Of a stretch of DNA of 64,000 nt, positions 26,158-33,445 are shown in pieces. The notes under the pieces were generated by a model, which was not told the DNA's origin, did no database searches, and saw nothing but the letters and a program-made list of their open reading frames with translations. The stretch spans positions 274,681 to 338,680 of the forward strand of contig JAXMCM010000018.1 in assembly GCA_046349355.1 (NCBI GenBank). The letters run 5' to 3'. The translations under genes and the position numbers were made by a program. This stretch comes from CALKJU01 sp046349355. Its GTDB lineage: Bacteria; Pseudomonadota; Alphaproteobacteria; Geminicoccales; Geminicoccaceae. Each line of letters starts with the position of its first letter. The stretch's first letter is position 1.

Positions 26158-27690
26158 ATGACACCTATGCCGATTCGCGCAGCCGCACCTGCCATGTCCC
26201 GGCGGCGGCTGCCGGCCCTCGCCCTGCTCGCGGCCGTGCTGGCGATGGCGCTTGGCCTGCTGCCGGCGCGCCCGGCCCTGGCCGCGGCCAAGCCCAACCT
26301 CGTCGTGATCATGCTGGACGACCTCGACGCGGCGACGATCGCCTACATGCCGGCGACGATGCAGCAGATCGCCGCCCAGGGCGTCAGCTTCGACCGCAGC
26401 TACGTCACCGACCCCTTGTGCTTCCCGTCGCGCGCCGCGTTCTTCAGCGGCCGCTACCCGCACTCGACCGGCCAGCGCAAGGGCGGCTACTACAGCTTCA
26501 TCAAGCGGGTCGACGAGCGCAACACGCTGGGCCCGTGGCTGCAGGCCGCCGGCTACTATACCGCCTTCGCCGGCAAGTACATCAACAACTATCCGAGTGC
26601 CCGGCCCGACACCTACGTCCCGCCCGGCTGGAACAGATGGGCGGCCGCCCTCTACGAGAAGTTCTACAAGCAATACGATTACACGATGAACGAGGACGGC
26701 AAGCTGGTCACTTACGGGACTGCCGCCACCGACTACTTCGGCGACGTGGTCACCCGCAAGAGCCTCGCCTTCATCGACGACGCCCATGCCCGCGGCAAGC
26801 CGCTGGCGCTGATCGTGGCGCCGAGCGCGCCGCACGTGCCGCTCGTCGCCGCGCCGCGCGACCGCAGCACCTTCGGCGGCGCCACCGCCCCGCGCTCCGC
26901 CGCCTTCCCGGAGGCCGACACCCGCGACAAGCCGCCGTTCAACCGCTTCAGCCCGATCACGGGCACCGCCCTCGGCAACCTCGACCTGCAGTACCGCGGC
27001 CGGCTGCGCATGCTCGGCGCCGCCGACGACCTCGTCGCCGCCATCGTCGCCGCCCTGCAGCAGCGCGGCATGCTCGACAACACCTACATCCTCGTCACCT
27101 CGGACAACGGCTACCACATGGGCCAGCACAACCTGGCGCCGAACAAGGAGACGCCGTACGAGGAGGACATCCGGGTGCCGCTGCTGGTGCGCGGCCCCGG
27201 GGTACCGCGCAACGCCCACCTGCAGCACCTGATCAGCCATCTCGACGTGGCGCCGACGCTGGTGGCGCTGGGCGGCGGGACGGCGCCGGCGGCGGCCGAG
27301 GGCCGCTCCTTCGCCAGCCTGCTCACCGCCTCGCCGCCGTCGCCGACCGGCTGGCGCCAGGCGATCCTCATCACCCGGCTGCCGGCGGGCACGTTGCCGC
27401 CACCGCCGCCGAAGCCGCCCGTCACGGCGGCCTACAACTGCGTGCCGAACGCCACGCCGTCGGCGGTCCTTCCCGAGTACTGGGCGGTGCGCACGAACCG
27501 CTACACCTACACCGAGTACGCCAACGGCGACCGCGAGCTCTACGACGACCAGGCCGACCCGCTGCAGCTGGTCAACCTCTACTGCGCGGCCACGGCCGAG
27601 CTGAAGGCCAGCCTCAGCGCCGCCATCGCCCGGCTGCGCGCCTGCTCGGGAGCCACCTGCCGGACTGCGGAGAACGTCGCCGTTCCCTGA
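26158..27690 (+). CDS. Exported sulfatase family hydrolase
   Basis: 510 residues. The signal peptide is Arg-rich then hydrophobic (SRRRLPALALLAAVLAMALG, ending PALAAA). Metal-binding Asp54-Asp55 are in VVIMLDDLD. CFPSR (88-92) is the sulfatase signature, in which the Cys is converted to formylglycine. TSDNGYHMGQH supplies further metal and substrate ligands. The overall pattern is closest to N-acetylglucosamine-6-sulfatase-like enzymes of the alkaline phosphatase superfamily. ATGs at 26167 and 26194 are alternative starts. It could release sulfate from glycans or other esters in the periplasm or outside. No sulfatase-modifying enzyme is nearby. Confidence 0.85.
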   Translation: MTPMPIRAAAPAMSRRRLPALALLAAVLAMALGLLPARPALAAAKPNLVVIMLDDLDAATIAYMPATMQQIAAQGVSFDRSYVTDPLCFPSRAAFFSGRYPHSTGQRKGGYYSFIKRVDERNTLGPWLQAAGYYTAFAGKYINNYPSARPDTYVPPGWNRWAAALYEKFYKQYDYTMNEDGKLVTYGTAATDYFGDVVTRKSLAFIDDAHARGKPLALIVAPSAPHVPLVAAPRDRSTFGGATAPRSAAFPEADTRDKPPFNRFSPITGTALGNLDLQYRGRLRMLGAADDLVAAIVAALQQRGMLDNTYILVTSDNGYHMGQHNLAPNKETPYEEDIRVPLLVRGPGVPRNAHLQHLISHLDVAPTLVALGGGTAPAAAEGRSFASLLTASPPSPTGWRQAILITRLPAGTLPPPPPKPPVTAAYNCVPNATPSAVLPEYWAVRTNRYTYTEYANGDRELYDDQADPLQLVNLYCAATAELKASLSAAIARLRACSGATCRTAENVAVP

Positions 27691-27821
27691 GCCCCGGGCG
27701 ACGCAAGCTTGCCGGCAGGCGTGCGGCGGTGCGAGGATGTGATCGTCCGCGGCACAAAAGACCACGATCGGGGCCGTCCCGACGGTGGCGCCGAACGGGC
27801 GGAGCCGAGCGGAGGCATCGC

Positions 27822-28199
27822 ATGCGACGTCTGGGATCGGCCGCCTGTGCGGCGTTCATGCTGGCAGCGCTGCCGGCGGCTGCGGACACCATCGCCTCGC
27901 CGCCGATCTACGGCGGCCTGACGCAGAAGTTCATGGTCTGCTACGTGTTCAACGCCGGGACCACGGCCATCGGCATCACCGCCACGAAGGGCTATACGGA
28001 CCTCGGCGTCGTCGGCACGCTCTCCTCCACCTGCCCGGCCTCGCTCCAGCCGGGCAAGACCTGCCAGATGGTGGTGAGCATCCTCAACGACATCGCGCAC
28101 GGCTGCCTCATCAACCTGAGCAACAAGGCGAACGCGCGCGCCTCGGTCGAGATCCGCGACGTCAACGCCAAGGTGCTCAACCGGGCGGACCTGCGCTAG
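27822..28199 (+). CDS. Small secreted protein of unknown function
   Basis: 125 residues beginning with a signal peptide (RRLGSAACAAFMLAALPAAADT). The mature part is about 104 residues with four cysteines (in VCYVFNAG, SSTCPASL, KTCQMVV and HGCLINLS), enough for two disulfides, and beta-rich character (ASVEIRDVNAKVL). No family is recognised. GGAGG lies eight bases before the ATG. It is 131 bases downstream of the sulfatase on the same strand and could share its transcript. Confidence 0.65.
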   Translation: MRRLGSAACAAFMLAALPAAADTIASPPIYGGLTQKFMVCYVFNAGTTAIGITATKGYTDLGVVGTLSSTCPASLQPGKTCQMVVSILNDIAHGCLINLSNKANARASVEIRDVNAKVLNRADLR

Positions 28200-28228
28200 C
28201 CGGGGCCCGCCGCGCCGGGCGGCGCGGC

Positions 28229-28347
28229 GCCGGGCTCAGGCGCTCCAGTCGATGTCGGCGGCGATCGGCAGCTTCGAACCCAGCCAGGGCAGGCCCGAGG
28301 GGGTGAGGCCGCCGGTGCCGTCGCCGTCGAGGTCGCCGAGGGCGACG
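28229..28347. repeat. 119-bp direct repeat, copy 1 (3' end of RTX/FG-GAP gene)
   Basis: Matches 30608-30726 base for base except one position (C at 28243, G at 30622). It covers the stop, the conserved C-terminal tail and the last FG-GAP unit of the gene at 28236 and begins seven bases beyond the stop. Confidence 0.85.
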
Positions 28348-30467
28348 TCCCAGGACCGCTGGCTGCCGCCGGGCAGGATGACGACGTCGGCCTCGTTGCC
28401 GAAGCTCCCCTCGGTGCCGCCCTGCAGCCCGCCTTGGTTGATCAGGAGCTGGTTGGCTTGTAGGTCGTTGCTTACCAAGGCGTCGAGGTCGCCGTCGCCG
28501 TCGAGGTCGCCCAGCGCCACGGCTTGGGTGTTCTGGCTACCGCCCGGGACGGTGGCGCCCAGCAGGAAGTCGCCCTCGGTACCGCCCTGCAGCCCGCCCT
28601 GGTTGACCAGCAGCTGGTTCTCACCGCCAAGGTTGCCGAGCAGCGCGTCGAGGTCGCCATCGCCGTCGAGGTCGCCGAGTGCCACGGCGAACGTGCTGGG
28701 GGTGCCGCCGGGAAGGAGGTCGCCAAGGACGAAATCGCCCGGAGTGCCTGCCTGCGCGCCGCCCTCGTTCAACAAGATGCGATTTCCCAGGGAGTCGTTA
28801 CCGATCAGTGCGTCGAGGTCGCCGTCGCCGTCGAGATCGCCCAGCGCCACGGCGACGGTGAACTGCCGGCCCCCCGCAAGGGCCACGCCGGCCGCGAACT
28901 CGCCCTCCCTGCCGCCCTGCAGACCGCCCTGGTTCACAAGCAGCTCATTCTCCTGGTTGATGTTCCCGGTCACGGCGTCCAAGTCACCGTCACCGTCGAC
29001 ATCGCCCAGCGCTACCGCCTGCGTGCGCCGGGCTTCGCCCGGCACGATTTCGACTTCGAATGCAATCTCGCTACCACCCCGGTTGATCAGGAGCCGGTTC
29101 GCCTGGCCGTCGTTGCCTATCAAGGCGTCGAGGTCGCCGTCGCCGTCGACGTCGCCCAGCGCCAGGGCGGTGGTGAACAGGTTCCCACCCGGGACTGTGG
29201 CGCCGAGCAGAAAGTCGCCCTCATTGCCGTTCTGCTCCCCGCCCTGGTTCACCAGCACCTGGCTCGGCTGATTGAACCTTCCGATCACCACGTCGAGGTC
29301 CCCGTCGCCGTCGAGGTCGCCCAGCGCCACGACTTGGGCGCTCAGGTCGCCGCCGGGGGCGGTGGCATCGAGCAGGATCTGCCCCTCGGTTCCGTTTTGG
29401 TCGCCACCCTGGTTCACCAGCAGCTGGTTTTCCTCGTTGATGTTCCCGACCAAGACGTCGAGGTCGAGCGGTCTGAGCGTGACCGCGCGGTCAGTGAACT
29501 CCAGCCGCTCGATGCCCGAGAGGCGGTCGCGGCCGTCGAGGCCGTCCGTGGAATCGGTGTCGATGATGGTGATCAGTGATCCGACACGATTGATGACGTA
29601 GCCTCCAATGGAACCACCGAGGACAGCGGTGTCATCGCCGTTACCGCCGAACAGGCTGTCATTGCCGCCGCCACCCTGCAGGATGTCGTCGCCGTCGAGG
29701 CCGTAGAGGCGGTTGGTCGCGCCATTGCCGGTGAGCCGGTTGGCGAGGCCGTTGCCGGTGCCGTCGAGCGCCGCGGTGCCGGTGAACTCAAGGTTCTCGA
29801 AGATCAGACCGAGGGTGACGCTGACGCCGGCACGCAGCGTGTCGATGCCGTCGCTGTCGGCGTAGACGTCGTTGCCGGTGGTCAGGACGTAGACGTCGTT
29901 GCCGGTGCCGCCCCAGAGCGTGTCGGCGGCGTTGCCGCCGGTCAGCGTGTCGCTCCCGGCGCCGCCGTCGAGCGTGCCGGCGCCCTCGCCGCCGCTCAGG
30001 ACGTCGTTCGCCGTGCCACCGTAGAGGGAGTCCTCGTCGGCACCGCCGGTCAGGGTATCGCGGCCCGAGCCGCCATAGAGCAGGCCGGCACCGGCAGCGC
30101 CGAGCAGGGTGTCGTTGCCGCCTCCGCCCCACAGCGTATCGTCGTCGTCGCCACCGCCCAGCGTGTCGCCGCCCTCACCACCGTCGAGGCTGTCGTCGCC
30201 AGCGCCACCCCAGAGCCAGTCGTTCCCGTTGCCGCCGAACAGCCGGTCTGCCTCGGTGTCGCCGGAGGCGGTATCGTTGCCGTCGCCGGCGTAGAGCCAG
30301 TCGCGGTCGCCACCGCCGAAGAGGGAATCGTTGCCGGTACCGCCGTACAACGTATCGAGGCCGGCCGCACCGTAGAGGGTGTCGCGGCCGGAGCCCGTGG
30401 TGATGGTGTCGTTGCCATCGGTGCCGGTGCGCGTGTCGTTGCCGGTAGTTCCGCCGATGACTGCCAT
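28236..30467 (-). CDS. RTX plus FG-GAP repeat protein
   Basis: 743-residue acidic protein. The N-terminal signature MAVIGGTTGNDTRTG leads into RTX nonapeptides (to about 205). A conserved insert follows (NDVYADSDGIDTLRAG, NLEFTGTAALDGTGNGLANR), then more RTX, a VINRVGSLITIIDTDSTDG module and seven FG-GAP units with VALGDLDGDGDLDAL cores. It ends with the shared tail GLTPSGLPWLG...KLPIAADIDWSA. No Sec signal is present. RTX usually lies C-terminal in type I substrates; here it is N-terminal, so the tail may be the export or sorting signal. GGAG precedes the ATG. It lies 147 bases downstream of its close paralogue at 32546, a tandem duplication. Confidence 0.82.
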   Translation of the reverse strand: MAVIGGTTGNDTRTGTDGNDTITTGSGRDTLYGAAGLDTLYGGTGNDSLFGGGDRDWLYAGDGNDTASGDTEADRLFGGNGNDWLWGGAGDDSLDGGEGGDTLGGGDDDDTLWGGGGNDTLLGAAGAGLLYGGSGRDTLTGGADEDSLYGGTANDVLSGGEGAGTLDGGAGSDTLTGGNAADTLWGGTGNDVYVLTTGNDVYADSDGIDTLRAGVSVTLGLIFENLEFTGTAALDGTGNGLANRLTGNGATNRLYGLDGDDILQGGGGNDSLFGGNGDDTAVLGGSIGGYVINRVGSLITIIDTDSTDGLDGRDRLSGIERLEFTDRAVTLRPLDLDVLVGNINEENQLLVNQGGDQNGTEGQILLDATAPGGDLSAQVVALGDLDGDGDLDVVIGRFNQPSQVLVNQGGEQNGNEGDFLLGATVPGGNLFTTALALGDVDGDGDLDALIGNDGQANRLLINRGGSEIAFEVEIVPGEARRTQAVALGDVDGDGDLDAVTGNINQENELLVNQGGLQGGREGEFAAGVALAGGRQFTVAVALGDLDGDGDLDALIGNDSLGNRILLNEGGAQAGTPGDFVLGDLLPGGTPSTFAVALGDLDGDGDLDALLGNLGGENQLLVNQGGLQGGTEGDFLLGATVPGGSQNTQAVALGDLDGDGDLDALVSNDLQANQLLINQGGLQGGTEGSFGNEADVVILPGGSQRSWDVALGDLDGDGTGGLTPSGLPWLGSKLPIAADIDWSA

Positions 30468-30527
30468 TTATCTACTCCGGGTGGCAACAGATGACAGATA
30501 TTCAGTGATTTAGTTGTGGATACTGAT

Positions 30528-30544
30528 GCTGGCACGATGCCAGC
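30528..30544. repeat. 7-bp hairpin between tandem RTX/FG-GAP genes
   Basis: GCTGGCA and TGCCAGC pair around CGA in the 147-base gap between the two paralogues. It could act as a weak terminator of the upstream gene or a 5' leader structure of the downstream one; no U-tract follows. Confidence 0.35.
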
Positions 30545-30607
30545 GGCCGATCAAGGACAATCCGGCGGCGACCAGAGAGCTTGCAAACCTAGCCTTGCGG
30601 TGGAGAC

Positions 30608-30726
30608 GCCGGGCTCAGGCGGTCCAGTCGATGTCGGCGGCGATCGGCAGCTTCGAACCCAGCCAGGGCAGGCCCGAGGGGGTGAGGCCGCCGGTGCCGT
30701 CGCCGTCGAGGTCGCCGAGGGCGACG
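30608..30726. repeat. 119-bp direct repeat, copy 2
   Basis: Partner of 28229-28347, with one mismatch in 119 bases, again spanning the 3' end of an RTX/FG-GAP gene. Since both third codon positions and the bases beyond the stop match, recent duplication or gene conversion is likely. Confidence 0.85.
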
Positions 30727-32546
30727 GCGGTAGTGTACTCGCTGCCGCCAGGGACGGTGGCGCCGAGCAGGAAGTCGCCTTCGTTGCCGCCCTGCAGGCC
30801 GCCCTGGTTCACGAGGAAATGGCTCTCATTGGTGTAGTTGCCGAGCACCGCGTCGAGGTCGCCGTCACCGTCGAGATCGCCCAGCGCAACGGCAAGGGTG
30901 TTCTGGATGCCGCCGGGCAGGGTGACGACGTCGGCCTCCGTGCCGAAGCTGCCCTCGCTGCCGCCCTGGGCCCCGCCCTGATTCACCAGCAGCTGGTTTT
31001 CCTCGAGGTACTTCCCGATCAGCGCGTCGAGGTCGCCGTCACCGTCGAGATCGCCCAGCGCCACGGCCTGGGTGCCATTGATGCCACCGGGCAGGCTGAC
31101 GATGTCGGCCTCGGTGCCGAAGCTGCCCTCGCTGCCGCCCTGGGCGCCACCCTGGTTCACCAGCAGCCAGTTGCCCTGATCGTAGTTCCCGAGCAGCGCG
31201 TCGAGGTCGCCGTCGCCGTCGAGGTCGCCGAGGGCCAGGGCTAAAGTGGTCGGGGTGCCGCCGGGCAGGGTGACGACGTCCGCCTCGTTGCCGAAGCTGC
31301 CCTCGCTGCCGCCCTGGGCCCCGCCCTGGTTCACCAGCAGCTGGTTCGACCACATTTCGGTGCCGACCAGTGCGTCGAGGTCGAGCGGCCTGAGCGTCAT
31401 CGTGCGGTCGGCGAACTCCAGCCGCTCGATGCCGATCAGGCGGTCGCGTCCGTCGTTGCCATCCGTGGTGTCGGTGTCGGTAACGGTGATCAGCGACCCG
31501 ACGCGGCTGATGGCGTAGCCATCGATGGCGCCGCTGAAGACGGCGGTGTCCTCGCCATTGCCACCGATCAGGCTGTCGTTGCCGCCTCCGCCCTGCAGGA
31601 TGTCGTCGCCGTCGAGGCCGTAGAGGCGGTTGGCCGCGCTGTTGCCGGTCAGCCGGTTGGCGAGGTCGTTGCCCGTGCCGGTGAGCGCCGCGGTGCCGGT
31701 GAACTCGAGGTTCTCGAAGAACGCCGCGAGGGTGACGGTCACACCGGCACGCAGCGTGTCGATGCCGTCGCTGTCGGCATAGACGTCGTTGCCGGTGGTG
31801 ACGATGTAGAGGTCGTTGCCGGTGCCGCCCCACAGCGTGTCGGTCCCGCTGCCGCCGGTCAGCGTGTCGGCGCCGCCGCCGCCATCGAGCGTTCCCGCGC
31901 CGTCGCCGCCGCCGAGGACGTCGTTGCTGCTGCCGCCGAAGAGGGAGTCCTCGTCGGCACCCCCGGACAGCGTGTCCCGGCCGGCGCCGCCCCAGAGCAC
32001 GTCCTCGCCGGCTGCCGCCGTGACGGTATCGTCACCATTGCCGCCGGTCAGCGTGTCCTCGTCGTCGCCGCCGGCGAGCAGGTCGTTGCCGGTGCCGCCG
32101 TCGAGCAGGCCGACGCCGGCACCGCCCGCGAGGCTGTCATTGCCACTGCCGCCCGCCAGGCTGTCGTCGCCGTCGTCGCCCGAGAGGCTGTCGTTGCCGG
32201 CACCGCCCCACAGCGTGTCGTCGTCGCCGCCGCCGCCCAGCGTGTCGCCGCCCTCGCCGCCCTCCAGGCTGTCGTCGCCGATGCCGCCCCAGAGCCGGTC
32301 CGTACCGTTGCCGCCGAACAGCCGGTCGCCCTCGCCGTCGCCGAAGGCGGCGTCGTTGCCGTCGCCGGCGTAGAGCCAGTCCCGGTCGCTGCCGCCGAAG
32401 AGAGAGTCGTTGCCGGTGCCGCCGTTGAGGGTATCGACACCGGCCGCACCGTAGAGGGTGTCGCGGCCGGCGCCCGTGGTGATGGTGTCGTCATCGCCGC
32501 CACCGGTGCTGGTGTCGTTGCCCGAGGTCCCGTTGATCACGGCCAT
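30615..32546 (-). CDS. RTX plus FG-GAP repeat protein (tandem paralogue)
   Basis: 643 residues, built like its neighbour: signature MAVINGTSGNDTSTG, RTX repeats (to about 250), the NLEFTGTAALTGTGND insert, a YAISRVGSLITVTDTDTTDG module, four FG-GAP units with GGSEGSFGTEADVVTLPGG spacers, and the tail ending ADIDWTA. It has more RTX and fewer FG-GAP units than the copy at 28236, so repeat number varies between paralogues. The ATG at 32546 follows GGGAG; an upstream ATG at 32666 would add a hydrophobic 40-residue stretch (SLVSPVFVIVFWRLV), which is probably leader DNA. An AT-richer leader of about 150 bases precedes it. Confidence 0.82.
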   Translation of the reverse strand: MAVINGTSGNDTSTGGGDDDTITTGAGRDTLYGAAGVDTLNGGTGNDSLFGGSDRDWLYAGDGNDAAFGDGEGDRLFGGNGTDRLWGGIGDDSLEGGEGGDTLGGGGDDDTLWGGAGNDSLSGDDGDDSLAGGSGNDSLAGGAGVGLLDGGTGNDLLAGGDDEDTLTGGNGDDTVTAAAGEDVLWGGAGRDTLSGGADEDSLFGGSSNDVLGGGDGAGTLDGGGGADTLTGGSGTDTLWGGTGNDLYIVTTGNDVYADSDGIDTLRAGVTVTLAAFFENLEFTGTAALTGTGNDLANRLTGNSAANRLYGLDGDDILQGGGGNDSLIGGNGEDTAVFSGAIDGYAISRVGSLITVTDTDTTDGNDGRDRLIGIERLEFADRTMTLRPLDLDALVGTEMWSNQLLVNQGGAQGGSEGSFGNEADVVTLPGGTPTTLALALGDLDGDGDLDALLGNYDQGNWLLVNQGGAQGGSEGSFGTEADIVSLPGGINGTQAVALGDLDGDGDLDALIGKYLEENQLLVNQGGAQGGSEGSFGTEADVVTLPGGIQNTLAVALGDLDGDGDLDAVLGNYTNESHFLVNQGGLQGGNEGDFLLGATVPGGSEYTTAVALGDLDGDGTGGLTPSGLPWLGSKLPIAADIDWTA

Positions 32547-32742
32547 CTTCTTCTTGCTCCCGGAAGACACCAAACGCCAAAAAACAATCACGAATACTGG
32601 GGACACCAAACTGACACGATAGGTGGAGTCCGGCAAGGATAATCCGATGGCGAACACGATTATCAAGAATTTCGACTTATGGTAGAACCGATGCCTGTCA
32701 AATCCCGGCTGTCCATTGCCGTCGGCGGTGGCGCGACGCCGG

Positions 32743-32772
32743 TTGCGCGCGTCCCCGCCGCCCCCCTAGGCT
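32743..32772 (+). promoter_or_regulatory. Promoter candidate for the LysE-family gene
   Basis: TTGCGC (32743-32748), 18 bases, TAGGCT (32767-32772), ending 46 bases before the ATG at 32819. It matches the recurrent cTAGnnT layout but with a weak -35. Confidence 0.3.
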
Positions 32773-32818
32773 GCCCTGCGGCCGCGGCGGGCGGTCCTTT
32801 GCGCGGACGTGCGGTGCG

Positions 32819-33442
32819 ATGCGGCTCGAGCTCTGGCTGGTCTACTGCGTCACCGCCGTCGGCCTGTCGCTGACGCCGGGGCCGAACGGGCTGCTGGCGC
32901 TGACCAACGGGGCGGTCTACGGCTTCCGGCCGACGGTCGCCACCGTGCTCGGCGGGGCGCTGGGCTTCTTCCTGCTGATCGCCGCCTCGCTGGCCGGCCT
33001 CGGGGCGCTGCTGGCGGCGTCCGAGCAGGCGTTCACGGTCATCAAGTGGCTGGGGGCCGGCTACCTCGTCTATCTCGGCATCCGCATCTGGCGCGCACCG
33101 GCGCCACGGATCGAGCGGCTGGTGGCGCATGGCAGCCGGCCGGCGGCGACGCCGCTGCGGCTGTTCAACCAGGGGCTGCTGGTCGCCCTGTCGAACCCCA
33201 AGGCGCTGATCTTCTTCGCCGCGTTCCTGCCGCAGTTCATGGTGCCGGGCCTCGCCTACCCGGTGCAGCTGGCGATCCTCGCCGGGACCTTCGTCGTCGT
33301 CGAGATCGCCTACGAGCTGCTGCTGGCGCGCATGGCGCAGCGCATCGCCCCCTGGCTCGCCCGCCACGGCCGCTGGTTCAACCGCGGCGCCGGCGCCACC
33401 TTCGTCGGCATCGGCGCGCTGCTGACGACGGCCAGCCGGTAG
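32819..33442 (+). CDS. LysE/RhtB family amino-acid exporter
   Basis: 207-residue inner-membrane protein with about six hydrophobic segments. The N-terminal LTPGPNGLLALTNGAVYG is the family signature, with the conserved GPN; LFNQGLLVALSNPKALIFF is the second hallmark. Such proteins export amino acids (homoserine, threonine, lysine and others); the substrate is not deducible. It converges with the PEP-carboxylase-like gene, with three bases between stops. Confidence 0.9.
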   Translation: MRLELWLVYCVTAVGLSLTPGPNGLLALTNGAVYGFRPTVATVLGGALGFFLLIAASLAGLGALLAASEQAFTVIKWLGAGYLVYLGIRIWRAPAPRIERLVAHGSRPAATPLRLFNQGLLVALSNPKALIFFAAFLPQFMVPGLAYPVQLAILAGTFVVVEIAYELLLARMAQRIAPWLARHGRWFNRGAGATFVGIGALLTTASR

Positions 33443-33445
33443 GGC

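Noticed and set aside
28236..32546. Regular repeats resembling a CRISPR array or tandem DNA repeat
   Set aside because: The period is 27 bases in RTX parts and longer in FG-GAP parts, keeps the reading frame and varies at third positions; it encodes protein repeats.
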